From assembly GCA_944380395.1 (NCBI GenBank), contig CALWHM010000001.1, positions 130,999-194,998 of the forward strand: a stretch of DNA of 64,000 nucleotides, read 5' to 3'. Under the pieces are notes generated by a model that ran no database searches, was not told the origin of the DNA, and saw nothing but the letters and a program-made list of their open reading frames with translations. This DNA is from an uncultured Clostridia bacterium (GTDB lineage Bacteria; Bacillota; Clostridia; Christensenellales; UBA3700). Positions within the stretch are counted from its first letter, which is position 1; every line of letters starts with the position of its first letter. The translations under genes and the position numbers were made by a program. Of the stretch, positions 29,427 to 39,256 are shown piece after piece.

Positions 29427-31765
29427 TTTATCTCCGCGACGGTGACTCCGTCATCGCCCTCCCCGTACTTGCCCGTGCGGAAAGATACGACCCTGGGGTG
29501 CGTTTTGAGCATTTCGCGCAGAGCGGCGCGCAAAGCTCCGCTGCCCTTGCCGTGGATAATGCGCACCTCGTGCAGTCCCGCCATTGCCGCGTTGTCCAGA
29601 TATATATCCGTGTTATACACTGCCTCGTCGCACGTCTGTCCGCGAACGTCGATTTCCGCGCCCACCTCGGGACGGGCAAAGTATTGCGACGTCTTGCGCG
29701 CGGTCTTGTCCGCGCCCTTGTCGCCCTCCGTCTTATATATGTCCGAAGCGGGGACTATCGTGGTCAAAATGCCCGCTTTCACCGTATACTCGCCTTTTTT
29801 GTTCCTGCCCAAGACGATCGCCTTTTTGCCCAGCGATTTTACGAATACCGTATCCCCTTCCTCTATTTCGCCGTCGCGTCTGACCGCACCCGCGCGGGAA
29901 GGCAGTTCTCCCGCCCTTTCGGCAAGTTTGTTTTTCAGACGGCGCGCTTCAAACAGGGCGCGCTCATCCCCCTCTTTCACTTTTTGCTTTATCTGCTCCA
30001 CAAGCTCTTCCGCGTCCTCTACATAGTCCGCCAAAAGTTCGCGGTAGCCGCGGCGCATCTTTTCTTCCAGCTTGTCCCTTATCTCCTCCGCCCTCTCGCG
30101 CGCAGCCGCCGCCTTTTCCAGCTCTTCACGCGCAAGCTTTTCTTCTTCTTTTGCCCGTTCGGACTGCTCCGCGGCGTTTCTGAGCGCACGCTCCGCGCCC
30201 GCGATAAGTCGGGAAAGTTCTTTCTTTTCGGGGGATATGAGTTGATGCGCCCTGTCAAGCACCTCTGCGGGCATACCGAAGCGCGCGGCTATTTCAAGCG
30301 CGTTGGAAGAGCCCGCCACCCCCACAAGCAACTTATATGTGGGCGCATATGTCTGAGGATCGAAGTCCATGGAAGCGTTTATCACCCCAGCCGTGCGGGC
30401 TGAAAAACTCTTCAGCTCGTCAAAATGCGAAGTGATTATGCACTTGCAGCCCTTTTCAAGCAGTTTTTCCACGCAAGCCACCGCCAGCGCGCTGCCTTCC
30501 GCGGGATCCGTGCCCGCGCCCAGCTCGTCCAAAAGCACAAGGCTCTCCCCGTCCGCTTTCCGCAAGATGCGCGCCACGTTCACCACGTGGGAAGAAAAAG
30601 TGGAGAGCGCCAACTCTATGGACTGATCGTCCCCTATATCGCTGTACACGGCGGAGAAGTAGGACATCTTGCTACCCTCCGCGCACGGCAGAAACAAGCC
30701 GCACGCGCTCATCAGGGCGAACAGTCCGCACAGTTTGAGCGTGACCGTCTTGCCGCCCGTGTTAGGTCCGGATATTATCATAACGCTGTACTCATCGCCC
30801 AGCTTTACGGACACGGGGACGACTTTTTTACCGTCAATAAGCGGATGCCTTCCGCAGATTATATCCACGCAGCCGCCGCGGGAATATTCGGGCATTACCG
30901 CCTTTATATCCCTTGCGTAACGCGCGCGGGCAAAGATGCAGTCCAAACGGGTCACGGCGGCGCAGGCGCTTTTTATGTGTGCGCAGACTCCGCTTATATC
31001 AAAGGTGAAACCCTGCAGGATGCGTTCGCACTCCGCCTGCTCTTCCGCTTTAAGAGCGCGTATCTCGTTATTCATCTCCACCACCGCGTAAGGTTCGATA
31101 TACACGGTGGAGCCGCTTGACGACCTGTCGTGAAGAAGCCCGGGCACGGACGAGCGGCACTCCGCTTTTACGGGCAGCACATACCTGCCTTCCCTCATCG
31201 TGACCAGGTTATCCATCAAATATTTGCTCTCCGGACCCGAAAGATAGGCGTTGAGCCTGCTTCTGACCGCCGCGCCCGCGCTCTTTACCGCCGCACGCAG
31301 ACGGCGCAATTCCCCGCTCGCATCGTCGGAAAGTTCGCCCTCCTGCGTTACGCTCTGTAAAATGCGCCCTTCCAAAGACGCGTCCGCAAATATGTCGTCC
31401 GCTATTTTTCGGATATTTTCCGTCCTTTCGTCTTCAACGGCGCATATCGCCGCGCGGCAAAGTCGGGCGGTGCGCATAGCCATGCCCACGCTTCTCACCT
31501 GCATTGCGGTGAGCGTGGACAGTTTTTCCGCCTTTTCCAGGCATTCGGAGATGTCACCTAAGGCAAAATCGGGAGAAATGACCAGCTCGTGAAGTATTAT
31601 GTCTGCTTCAAACGTTTCCCTGAGAAGCGCGCAAGCCGCCTCATAGCTGTCCGCGGGGCGCGCATTTCGCATAGCAAGCGAAGCCGAAGCGCCGTGGCAA
31701 TACCCCGCCGCCTTGGTCAAGACTTTATCCAGCTCAAGCGCGATAACGCTTTTTTCTTCCGTCAT
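29423..31765 (-). CDS. mutS2: MutS2 / RqcU ATPase-nuclease
   Basis: MutS2 is a MutS-like ATPase with a C-terminal Smr nuclease domain. In Bacillus it acts on collided ribosomes (RqcU) and earlier work linked it to recombination. The core and clamp occupy residues 1-300, Walker A SGPNTGGKTVTLK is near 332, and Walker B LVLLDELGAGTDPAEG near 408. A long charged coiled coil covers 515-620, and the Smr domain closes the protein with DVRGQTCDEAVYN and IIHGKGSGALR. 780 residues is standard. It overlaps both neighbours by 4 bp. Confidence 0.96.
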   Translation of the reverse strand: MTEEKSVIALELDKVLTKAAGYCHGASASLAMRNARPADSYEAACALLRETFEADIILHELVISPDFALGDISECLEKAEKLSTLTAMQVRSVGMAMRTARLCRAAICAVEDERTENIRKIADDIFADASLEGRILQSVTQEGELSDDASGELRRLRAAVKSAGAAVRSRLNAYLSGPESKYLMDNLVTMREGRYVLPVKAECRSSVPGLLHDRSSSGSTVYIEPYAVVEMNNEIRALKAEEQAECERILQGFTFDISGVCAHIKSACAAVTRLDCIFARARYARDIKAVMPEYSRGGCVDIICGRHPLIDGKKVVPVSVKLGDEYSVMIISGPNTGGKTVTLKLCGLFALMSACGLFLPCAEGSKMSYFSAVYSDIGDDQSIELALSTFSSHVVNVARILRKADGESLVLLDELGAGTDPAEGSALAVACVEKLLEKGCKCIITSHFDELKSFSARTAGVINASMDFDPQTYAPTYKLLVGVAGSSNALEIAARFGMPAEVLDRAHQLISPEKKELSRLIAGAERALRNAAEQSERAKEEEKLAREELEKAAAARERAEEIRDKLEEKMRRGYRELLADYVEDAEELVEQIKQKVKEGDERALFEARRLKNKLAERAGELPSRAGAVRRDGEIEEGDTVFVKSLGKKAIVLGRNKKGEYTVKAGILTTIVPASDIYKTEGDKGADKTARKTSQYFARPEVGAEIDVRGQTCDEAVYNTDIYLDNAAMAGLHEVRIIHGKGSGALRAALREMLKTHPRVVSFRTGKYGEGDDGVTVAEIK

Positions 31766-34014
31766 TTCACTCCTCTGAACAGATGACCGCTTGTAACTCC
31801 GCTCTCGCTTGCGCCGCCATTCTTATAGCGTGCGAGCGTGCGCGCAATGTCTTCCATAGAACAGTTTACCATATCCAGCAAAATTTTTCCACCGAATGCG
31901 GAAGGTTTTGTCTTGCAAGTTATATCCGTAAGCGCAACGTTACGCAAAGCAAAGTAGCAGAAAGCCACGCGGCAGCGCGACACGGGATAGGCGCCGAACC
32001 TGTCCCTGTACTCCAAATCGCCTTTATACCTGCAACGCGCGCAGTCCCCGCCAAAGTTGAGCTTTACCGGACAATGCGTAAGAGTCATAAGCCTTACCCT
32101 GCCGTAGGCGTAGACGACGGGCTTTTGCATACATAAAAGCTCTTTTTCCGTAAGCTCGACGGAAGCGGTATAGTCGTTGAGCGGAAGAAAGTTTATGCAG
32201 TTATTGTTATAAATATTCAATCCTATCCCGCCGACTATCTTCTTGCCGTATTCCAAAGCAAGCTGAATTGCGCCGAAGTTTTCGCAATAAAAGCCCTCGA
32301 ATTTATCCGCGTACTTGTCCAAAAATGCGCGCATAACTTTCATATCGGGCGAACGGAGAATTAACGGAATAGCCAAATAATTGCCAAAAGTATTATTAAA
32401 TACATCGTTTTTCATAATACTTTCCAGCTCTTTCGACTTATAATCGGTAATTTGCAAAATTGCGTTATAACCGTACTTTTTCGCTTCTTTCAGCCCTTCC
32501 GGCAAGGAAGATATGACGTACCCTTTATTTGAAGAAGCGTCAAAACATCCGCCCTCCCACTCCGCGGGAGTATATGAAGATATGCGTACCAAACGCTCTT
32601 TATTATATTTATTCAATAATTTTTGTTTGAGAAGATCCAAAACTTCCTTTCGCATACCGTTCAATACGGACGCGGGGATAAATGCGTCGCCCATATCTAT
32701 AACCGCGGTTTTTGTTGTAAATTCGCCCTGCGATTTATATAAGACGCGTTCCGCCGCCGCCCTGCCGTCCGACTTGGCGCGCTCGCATTTTTCGCCGCGC
32801 ACGATCGCGCTCTCTCCGTTTGCACGCGCGGTAAGTTCGGGCTCTTCGCCCGCTTTTGCAGTCAGGGTAAAATCTACGGGTATGCTCTTTTTTACCGCGA
32901 GCACCTCTTCCGCGCGCGACTTATCGAACGTGACATAAACCTTGTCGCCCGTCTTTATGCCCGCGCTTTTGCAGGATATGCGCAGCACTCCGCCCTTTTT
33001 CTCCATCTTTTCCGCGGTAAAGCCGCATATCTCTTCTCCTCCGCGGACTATCTTCAATCCGTCCCCGACGGATATGTCTTTACTTGCTGCAACATCTATA
33101 TATCCCCGTCCGCAAGCTTTTACTTCTCCGCTCTCTTCGCCGCGATTGTTCTGTATTTTTGCGGATATGAGTTTATCCGTATCGTCTATGCCGTAACCTT
33201 TGGTAAATCCGCCGCGATTGAAAGCGCGCAAAAGACGGGAATTTTCGTCGCCGCGCGGCTTTCCGTCGATCATCGCCCGATAAGCCGACACCACTTCACC
33301 GCAGTAATACTCCGTCTTTAATCTGCCCTCTGCTTTCAGGCTGTCCGCACCCGCGCGGCGCAGCGTCTCTATCCTGTCCGACATATTCAGATCCGCCGCG
33401 GAAAGCAAGTATCCGCTCCTTCCGTTGCAGGAATATTTCAGCCTGCAAGGCTGATTGCACCGCCCTCTGTTTCCGCTATCCCCGCTCATAAACGAGGACA
33501 TCAAACAGCCGCCCGAAAAGCTGACGCACAGCGCGCCGTGCACGAACACTTCCACTTCAAGCCCGGCTTTTTTCACCTGCCGAATATCCTCTTCCGTGCA
33601 TTCGCGTGCGAGCACCACGCGCGTATAGCCCAACTTTTTGGCGATAAGCGCGCCCTCATAGTTGTGTATGCCCATCTGCGTGCTGGCATGCAGGGGCACG
33701 CCGCTTTCGCGGAATATGCCCAAAGCGCCCACATCTGTGACGATAAAGGCGTCCGCGCCCGCTTCCGCCGCCGCTTGAACGTACTTTTTCAGAGATATGA
33801 GTTCGTTTTGCTTTATGCAAGTGTTAAAAGCAATATAGACCTTTACCCCGTAAAGGTGGCAAAAGTCTATATGTTCTTTTATATTTTCTATGGTGAAATT
33901 CTCCGCTTTTGCACGCGCGTTGAACATATCCAGCCCCAAATATACGGCGTCGGCGCCGTTATAGACCGCCGCCTTTAACGCAGATATGTTCCCCGCGGGC
34001 GCAAGCAGTTCCAT
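31762..34014 (-). CDS. U32 family protein with DUF3656 (RlhA-like)
   Basis: The N-terminal 300 residues are a peptidase U32 domain: ELLAPAGNISALKAAVYNGA at the start and the cysteine motif NRGRCNQPCRLKYSCNGR near 185. A DUF3656-like middle follows and then a second U32-like half from about 480 (ILQITDYKSK, THCPVKLN, and cysteines in GGDCARCRYKG). Long two-part members such as RlhA hydroxylate C2501 of 23S rRNA; others were named collagenases. An rRNA or tRNA modification role fits the translation-centred operon (pheST, mutS2, thiI). 1-bp overlap with pheT. Confidence 0.85.
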   Translation of the reverse strand: MELLAPAGNISALKAAVYNGADAVYLGLDMFNARAKAENFTIENIKEHIDFCHLYGVKVYIAFNTCIKQNELISLKKYVQAAAEAGADAFIVTDVGALGIFRESGVPLHASTQMGIHNYEGALIAKKLGYTRVVLARECTEEDIRQVKKAGLEVEVFVHGALCVSFSGGCLMSSFMSGDSGNRGRCNQPCRLKYSCNGRSGYLLSAADLNMSDRIETLRRAGADSLKAEGRLKTEYYCGEVVSAYRAMIDGKPRGDENSRLLRAFNRGGFTKGYGIDDTDKLISAKIQNNRGEESGEVKACGRGYIDVAASKDISVGDGLKIVRGGEEICGFTAEKMEKKGGVLRISCKSAGIKTGDKVYVTFDKSRAEEVLAVKKSIPVDFTLTAKAGEEPELTARANGESAIVRGEKCERAKSDGRAAAERVLYKSQGEFTTKTAVIDMGDAFIPASVLNGMRKEVLDLLKQKLLNKYNKERLVRISSYTPAEWEGGCFDASSNKGYVISSLPEGLKEAKKYGYNAILQITDYKSKELESIMKNDVFNNTFGNYLAIPLILRSPDMKVMRAFLDKYADKFEGFYCENFGAIQLALEYGKKIVGGIGLNIYNNNCINFLPLNDYTASVELTEKELLCMQKPVVYAYGRVRLMTLTHCPVKLNFGGDCARCRYKGDLEYRDRFGAYPVSRCRVAFCYFALRNVALTDITCKTKPSAFGGKILLDMVNCSMEDIARTLARYKNGGASESGVTSGHLFRGVK

Positions 34015-36416
34015 CAGCGCAGCTCTGCGCCGAGTTTGTCCTTCAACTTGGCGAGTATCTTATCCGTTTTTTCCGCTATCTCCTCATCGGTAAGCGTCTT
34101 GTCGTCCGCACGGAACACCATATTTACGGCAACGCTCTTTTTGCCCTTGCCCAAACTTTCGCTGCGATATACGTCGAATATATCCGCCTCGCGCATTATG
34201 GCGCCGCCCGCGCTCTTGACCGCGTCCAGAATGTCCGCACCGCTGACTTCTTCCGCCACAACTACGGCTATGTCGCGCTCCACGGGCGGGAATTTGCTTA
34301 TCGGTTCAAACTTATAAGCCGTTTTTTCATACTTATTTATAAGATCTATGTTCAGTTCGGCGATATACATACGCTCGGACACGTTCATAGCGCGCGCCAC
34401 CGCGGGATGTACTTCTCCCAAATAGCCCATACTCTTATTGCCCTTCATAATATCCGCGCTTCTGCCGGGGTGCAGATAAGGCACGCTGCTGCGCACATAC
34501 TTTACGTCCACGCCGAACGCCTTCAATATCAGCTCGACTATGCCCTTCATCGTATAGAAATCCTCATCTTTGCCGTATGCGCCGAGCACGATATGCGTCT
34601 GCTCTTCCGGCTGAACTTCTATCGGAGTTTTGCCGTCCTTGGGCAGGTAGACGGAAGCCACTTCAAACGCGCGCGCGGCTTTTTGCGACTTCAATATGTT
34701 GGAAGCCAAGGTGCCCAACATTGAATATGCAAGCTGTGTGCGCATTACGGACATATCTTCACCCAACGGATTCACTATCTCCACCGTATGGCGCAGGAGA
34801 TCGTCCGCGGAAAGACGCAATATGTCCGCAAACGACGGCGAAATAAAAGAATATGTGAGCGTTTCGTGCATTCCGCAGGATACGGCTATCTCCTTTATCT
34901 TGTCCTCATTGCGCTGAACACGGGTCTTGCCGCCCACGGTCTGCCTGCCCTTATCCATAAGCGTGCCGTTTATCTTGTCATAGCCGTGGTAACGGATTAT
35001 CTCCTCCGCTATATCGTTTGCCGATTCCAGATCGTCGCGCTCTTCGGGCGGTATGCAGATAAGTTTGCCGTCCTTGACTTCCGCGCTTATCCTGAGCGAT
35101 TTGAGAATGCTCAGCTTCTCTTCATCGGCTATTTTTATGCCCAATATGCCGTCTATCTTCTCGCAAGTGGTCACAATGGGCTTTTTTTCGGGAATAGGCA
35201 CGCATACGTCTATCACGCCGCGGGCTATCTTTCCGCACCCGAATTCCTGCACGAGCGCAAGCGCGCGCTTCAAACCGAGCGGCTGGCAGGAGAAGTCCAC
35301 GCCTTTTTCAAAGCGGGCGGAAGAGTCCGACCTGAGTCCCAAACTGCGCGAAGTGCGCCTTACGCTGTCACGGGCGAAGCACGCACTTTCAAACACCACA
35401 AGCGACGTATCTTCGCGTATCCCGCTGTTCATTCCGCCCATTACGCCCGCCACCGCGTTGGCTTTTTCCGCGTCCGCTATGACCAGCATATTATCCGTAA
35501 GACTGTACTCCTTGCCGTCCAAAGTGACTATCTTTTCCCCGTTGTTTGCACGCCTGGCGACTATTTTGCCTCCGCAAATGTCCCTTTCGTCAAATGCGTG
35601 CATAGGCTGCCCCATCTCAATGAGCACATAGTTGGTGATGTCCACCATATTGTTTATCGGGCGCAGTCCCACCGCTTTCAGGCGCTTGCGAATATATTCG
35701 GGAGAAGGCGCTATCTTTATATCCGTGACAGCCGCCGCCATATAACGCCTGCATATCTCGGGAGCCGCGACTTCCACGCTTACTATATCCTCCGTCTTAG
35801 ACGCTGAGTCCGCCGTGTAGTCCAGCTTGGGCGCGCGCAGGGGCTTTTTCAGCACCGCCGCTATCTCTCCGGCTATGCCGTACACGCTGTTGCAGTCGGG
35901 ACGGTTTGCGGTAACGCCTATGTCGAGCACCACGTCGTCGTTGCCCAAAACATCGTTGATGTCCGTGCCGAGCGCGGCTTTTTCCCTGTTCATAATCAAA
36001 ATGCCGTACACACCCGCGCCCTCATAGTCCGCTTCCGTCAAGCCGAGTTCTTCACCGCTGCAAAGCATTCCGCACGACTCCACGCCGCGCAGCTTGCCCT
36101 TCTTGATGGTCTTGCCGTCGGGAAGACGGGAGCCGTCCTTTGCCACGGGGACGAGATCCCCTTCCGCTATATTGTTCGCGCCCGTGACTATCTGTAAAAT
36201 TTCCGTGCCCACGTCTATTTGGCACACTACAAGCTTGTCCGCGTCCGGGTGTTTTTCAATGGAGAGTATCTTACCCAAGACCACGTTTTTTATGCTTTCG
36301 CGCGGGTCTATAATCTCCTCCACTTCAAATCCCACCCCGACGAGCTTGTCCGCAAGCTCGCGCGCGGGTATGTCTATATCCACAAAGTCTTTAAGCCAAT
36401 TTATCGTAACTTTCAT
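34014..36416 (-). CDS. pheT: Phenylalanyl-tRNA synthetase beta subunit
   Basis: PheT forms the alpha2-beta2 enzyme with PheS and carries tRNA recognition and editing. In order I see the N-terminal segment MKVTINWLKDFVDI, the EMAP-like tRNA-binding OB domain (residues 40-150, ILQIVTGANNI), the B3/B4 editing region with MVDITNYVLIEMGQPMHAFD near 255, B5 near 400-475, the catalytic-like core, and the C-terminal FDX-ACB domain (FPPVERDIAVVVAEEVSG). 800 residues is normal. It lies 8 bp after pheS. Confidence 0.97.
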   Translation of the reverse strand: MKVTINWLKDFVDIDIPARELADKLVGVGFEVEEIIDPRESIKNVVLGKILSIEKHPDADKLVVCQIDVGTEILQIVTGANNIAEGDLVPVAKDGSRLPDGKTIKKGKLRGVESCGMLCSGEELGLTEADYEGAGVYGILIMNREKAALGTDINDVLGNDDVVLDIGVTANRPDCNSVYGIAGEIAAVLKKPLRAPKLDYTADSASKTEDIVSVEVAAPEICRRYMAAAVTDIKIAPSPEYIRKRLKAVGLRPINNMVDITNYVLIEMGQPMHAFDERDICGGKIVARRANNGEKIVTLDGKEYSLTDNMLVIADAEKANAVAGVMGGMNSGIREDTSLVVFESACFARDSVRRTSRSLGLRSDSSARFEKGVDFSCQPLGLKRALALVQEFGCGKIARGVIDVCVPIPEKKPIVTTCEKIDGILGIKIADEEKLSILKSLRISAEVKDGKLICIPPEERDDLESANDIAEEIIRYHGYDKINGTLMDKGRQTVGGKTRVQRNEDKIKEIAVSCGMHETLTYSFISPSFADILRLSADDLLRHTVEIVNPLGEDMSVMRTQLAYSMLGTLASNILKSQKAARAFEVASVYLPKDGKTPIEVQPEEQTHIVLGAYGKDEDFYTMKGIVELILKAFGVDVKYVRSSVPYLHPGRSADIMKGNKSMGYLGEVHPAVARAMNVSERMYIAELNIDLINKYEKTAYKFEPISKFPPVERDIAVVVAEEVSGADILDAVKSAGGAIMREADIFDVYRSESLGKGKKSVAVNMVFRADDKTLTDEEIAEKTDKILAKLKDKLGAELR

Positions 36417-36424
36417 ATCTCACC

Positions 36425-37450
36425 TCACTTGAATGCGCGCAAAAATCTGACGTCGTTTTCAAACAATATGCGCATATCCGGTATGCCGTACTTTATCATG
36501 GCAATGCGCTCTATGCCCATTCCGAAGGCAAAACCGCTGTATTTTTCCGGATCTATGTTGTTCATCTCCAGCACGCGGGGATTTACCACGCCCGCGCCGA
36601 GAACTTCTATCCAACCCGTGCCCTTGCATATACGGCAGCCCTTTCCGTGACATACCGAACAGCTGAGATCCACCTCCACGCTGGGTTCCGTAAACGGAAA
36701 ATAGGACGGGCGGAACCTGACTTTCGTATTCTTGTCAAATAATTCCTTGGCAAAACACTCTAAAATGCCTTTCAGATCGCATAAAGTTATGTTTTCGTCT
36801 ATCACCAAGCCTTCTATCTGCTGAAACATAGGACTGTGGGTGGCGTCGTCGTCGGGACGGTACACCTTGCCGGGACATACAACGCGAATGGGCGGCTTGT
36901 TTTCCTCCATCACATGCGCCTGAACGGGCGACGTGTGCGTGCGCAGCAATATGTCGTTACCCAAATAAAAGGTGTCCTGCATATCGCGCGCGGGGTGATC
37001 CTTTGGAATGTTCAGCTGGCGGAAATTGTAAAAATCCGTTTCCACTTCGGGACCGTGCGCAACGCTGAATCCCAAAGAAGTGAAGATGGACAATATCTCC
37101 TCCTTCACCAACGTGCAGGGGTGCAGGCTTCCGCGCGGAGTGGCTTTGCCTTTCAGCGTGACATCTATCTGCTCTTCTTGCAGTTTTTCTTCCTCGTGTG
37201 CGGCTTTGAGCTGAGCCGATTTTTGTTCTATAAGTGCGTTTATCTCGTCACGCGCCTCATTCACCAACTTTCCCACGGCGGGACGTTCCTCTGCCGGATA
37301 GTCCTTCATTCCGCGAAGAAGCGCCGTGAGTTCGCCGCTTTTGCCCAAGTATCTGACTTTTAACGAATTTATCTCATCCACGCTTTTGCAAGCCGCCGCG
37401 CCCGCGGCGGCGGAAGAGATTATCTCGTCTATCTTTTCCTTTACAGCCAT
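36425..37450 (-). CDS. pheS: Phenylalanyl-tRNA synthetase alpha subunit
   Basis: PheS is the catalytic class II subunit. The N-terminal coiled coil (residues 1-85) leads into motif 2 (CPGKVYRPDDDATHSPMFQQ) and motif 3 (GFAFGMGIERIAMIKYGI). An insertion CSVCHGKGCRICKGTGW gives four cysteines, likely a zinc site, which is common in Firmicutes and related groups. ATG 37450 follows GAGAGG; the longer frame would run into the T-box terminator. Expression is set by the Phe T-box upstream. Confidence 0.97.
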   Translation of the reverse strand: MAVKEKIDEIISSAAAGAAACKSVDEINSLKVRYLGKSGELTALLRGMKDYPAEERPAVGKLVNEARDEINALIEQKSAQLKAAHEEEKLQEEQIDVTLKGKATPRGSLHPCTLVKEEILSIFTSLGFSVAHGPEVETDFYNFRQLNIPKDHPARDMQDTFYLGNDILLRTHTSPVQAHVMEENKPPIRVVCPGKVYRPDDDATHSPMFQQIEGLVIDENITLCDLKGILECFAKELFDKNTKVRFRPSYFPFTEPSVEVDLSCSVCHGKGCRICKGTGWIEVLGAGVVNPRVLEMNNIDPEKYSGFAFGMGIERIAMIKYGIPDMRILFENDVRFLRAFK

Positions 37451-37474
37451 AACATACCTCTCTTTTATTTTAAT

Positions 37475-37695
37475 AAAAAACGGGCGCCCCGACATAGGGC
37501 GTCCGCACGCTGTACCACCTATTTTCACGCTATATGCGCCTTTTTAGGATATAACGGTCCCGTACCGATCTTTCCTACTTATCAGAAAGACAGCTCCGGA
37601 GCGAATTCACCCGCCCGCACGCGATCTGCCCTTTCAGCCTATGAGGCAAACTCTCTGACGCGGCTCAAGCAAGCCATGTTCTCCATCTAAGCTTT
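37475..37695 (-). promoter_or_regulatory. T-box leader, tRNA-Phe type
   Basis: The T-box AGGTGGTACAGCG is at 37509-37520 on the minus strand. A terminator with stem halves GGACGCCC and GGGCGCCC (one mismatch) followed by T6 ends at 37475. In the proximal stem I region the specifier context GTGAATTCGC reads TTC, a Phe codon. The leader should read through when uncharged tRNA-Phe binds. Downstream is the whole pheS-pheT-U32-mutS2-desulfurase-thiI operon. Confidence 0.92.
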
Positions 37696-37701
37696 TTAAT
37701 T

Positions 37702-37730
37702 ATTTTACCATTAAATCGCGTATTATGCAA
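37702..37730 (-). promoter_or_regulatory. Promoter of the pheS operon
   Basis: TTGCAT, 17 bp, TAAAAT, ending a few bases before the T-box leader begins. Confidence 0.75.
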
Positions 37731-37834
37731 GAATTTTCAGCCATAAGTACGACTAATTTTCTTATGTAAACGGAAAATAAGCCTTTATAAGCTCTCTTCC
37801 GCAAATTTTCCGCGCGCGCGGCATATCATAATAT

Positions 37835-38509
37835 ATGCCTTATTATGTAGTTACAAAAAAGAAGCCGCCCGAAAAACGCAAGCGTCGGCGCCGCAAGGCG
37901 ATAATTTCCCTGCTTCTGCTCGTCGCCCTGCTGAGCGGACTTTTCTTCTTTTTCAACGACCAGGCGAATACCATAATAAAACAGCTCACGGAAAGTACGA
38001 TAAGCAACCGCCTGACAGTAAAGATGAACGCCGCGTTTGACGAACTTATGGCTTCTTTCGGTGACGAATATTCTTCATATATACATATCGAACGGGACGC
38101 GAACGGCGACGTAACGCTGATAACCGCCGATATGGTAAAGATAAACAAGCTGATGGCGCAATACTCCACGATAGTTCAGACGCACGTAAGCGAGATAGAA
38201 CAAGAAGAGATATCCGTACCCATGCTCGCATTCACCGGCTGGCCGCTCATATCCACATTGGGCGCGGACGTAAATTTGAAGATAGCCGCGGTGGGCGACG
38301 CGCCCTGCTCCTACCGCAGCGAGTTTACGGAGATGGGAATAAATCAAACTTTGCACAGCATCTACATAGATGTGGAAGCCGCAGTGGAGATAATACTGCC
38401 CATTGAAAATATAGTGGTGACTTGCCCTTCCAGCGCGCTTGTGTGTGAAAGCGTGATAGTGGGAAAAGTTCCCGAATTTTATCTGCAAGGCGGCATGAGC
38501 GCCGCCTGA
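37835..38509 (+). CDS. yunB: Sporulation protein YunB
   Basis: YunB is a conserved sporulation protein expressed in the mother cell of Bacillus under sigma-E; its molecular role is not known. The 224-residue protein has a basic cytoplasmic N-terminus (KKKPPEKRKRRRRK), one membrane span at about 22-42, and an extracytoplasmic domain. The domain carries the family segments FDELMASFGDEYSSYIHI near 70 and the ending VGKVPEFYLQGG. A CATATCATA sequence lies close before the ATG, but I cannot assign a sigma factor with confidence. Convergent with the spoVA cluster. Confidence 0.88.
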   Translation: MPYYVVTKKKPPEKRKRRRRKAIISLLLLVALLSGLFFFFNDQANTIIKQLTESTISNRLTVKMNAAFDELMASFGDEYSSYIHIERDANGDVTLITADMVKINKLMAQYSTIVQTHVSEIEQEEISVPMLAFTGWPLISTLGADVNLKIAAVGDAPCSYRSEFTEMGINQTLHSIYIDVEAAVEIILPIENIVVTCPSSALVCESVIVGKVPEFYLQGGMSAA

Positions 38510-38517
38510 ACGGCAGC

Positions 38518-38625
38518 AATTTCTTATTGTTATATTTCGGCATTTATTTTTCTAAATACTATGATAAATGCTGTATTTTAGAATAATATGGCATTTATTT
38601 TTCTATTTTATAACAATAAGGAATT
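38518..38625. repeat. 108-bp AT-rich element with terminal inverted repeats
   Basis: AATTTCTTATTGTTATA at 38518-38534 and TATAACAATAAGGAATT at 38609-38625 are inverted with one mismatch in 17. Inside, GGCATTTATTTTTCTA occurs twice in direct orientation (from 38540 and 38590), and ATAAATGC is the inverse of part of it. No reading frame. It could be a small MITE-like element or a long terminator for yunB. The remaining bases to spoVAE (38626-38877) hold nothing I recognise. Confidence 0.6.
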
Positions 38626-38877
38626 TAACTTTTAGCAATAAATCTTCTTGTTTATTGTGGATCGACCCCGCGCAAAACTCCATCCGCGCGACTTGCTACC
38701 CTTTTTCTTTCGGGTATTTTCCGCCATAAAACATATATCTTGCCGCCGCGGATGCTCATATATTTATTTGCGGGCGCAGCGCTTTATGACCACATATCTT
38801 TCGCGCCGCGCTTTTTTGCGGCATACGCAGCAGCTTTGCACAACGCGGACACTACCCTCACCCTTGAATTTCTCATA

Positions 38878-39255
38878 TCATAATTTTTTAGGTTTTGACT
38901 TGAAGATGAGCGCGACTAAGAATCCGAACACTATTGCGGCGGTCAAGCCCGCCGACACGCTAGCCAATCCGAAAGTGACGGCGTGGAACAGACTTATCTT
39001 ACTGCCGTCTATCGCCCCCTTAGCCAAAGAAGAGCCAAAGCCAGTGATGGGAATGGTTATGCCCGCTCCGCCCCACTCTTTTATATATCCGAACACTCCG
39101 ACCGCTTCCAGAACTACGCCAAACAGCAGGAACGTGACGAGTATGCGCGCGGAAGTCATCTTGGTCTTATTGATAAGCAGCTGCCCGATAAGACAGACCG
39201 CGCCGCCCACCAGAAAAACTTTTCCGTATTTGAGAATGTATTCCCACCACTCCAT
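38878..39255 (-). CDS. spoVAE: Stage V sporulation protein AE
   Basis: SpoVAE is one of the membrane proteins of the SpoVA channel in the spore inner membrane that moves dipicolinic acid with calcium. The 125 residues carry four hydrophobic segments. The signature GAGITIPITGFGSSLAKGAI near residue 65 matches the GAGsiiPITGFANSva motif shared by SpoVAC and SpoVAE. It follows spoVAD by 1 bp, the usual C-D-E order. Confidence 0.93.
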   Translation of the reverse strand: MEWWEYILKYGKVFLVGGAVCLIGQLLINKTKMTSARILVTFLLFGVVLEAVGVFGYIKEWGGAGITIPITGFGSSLAKGAIDGSKISLFHAVTFGLASVSAGLTAAIVFGFLVALIFKSKPKKL

Positions 39256-39256
39256 T

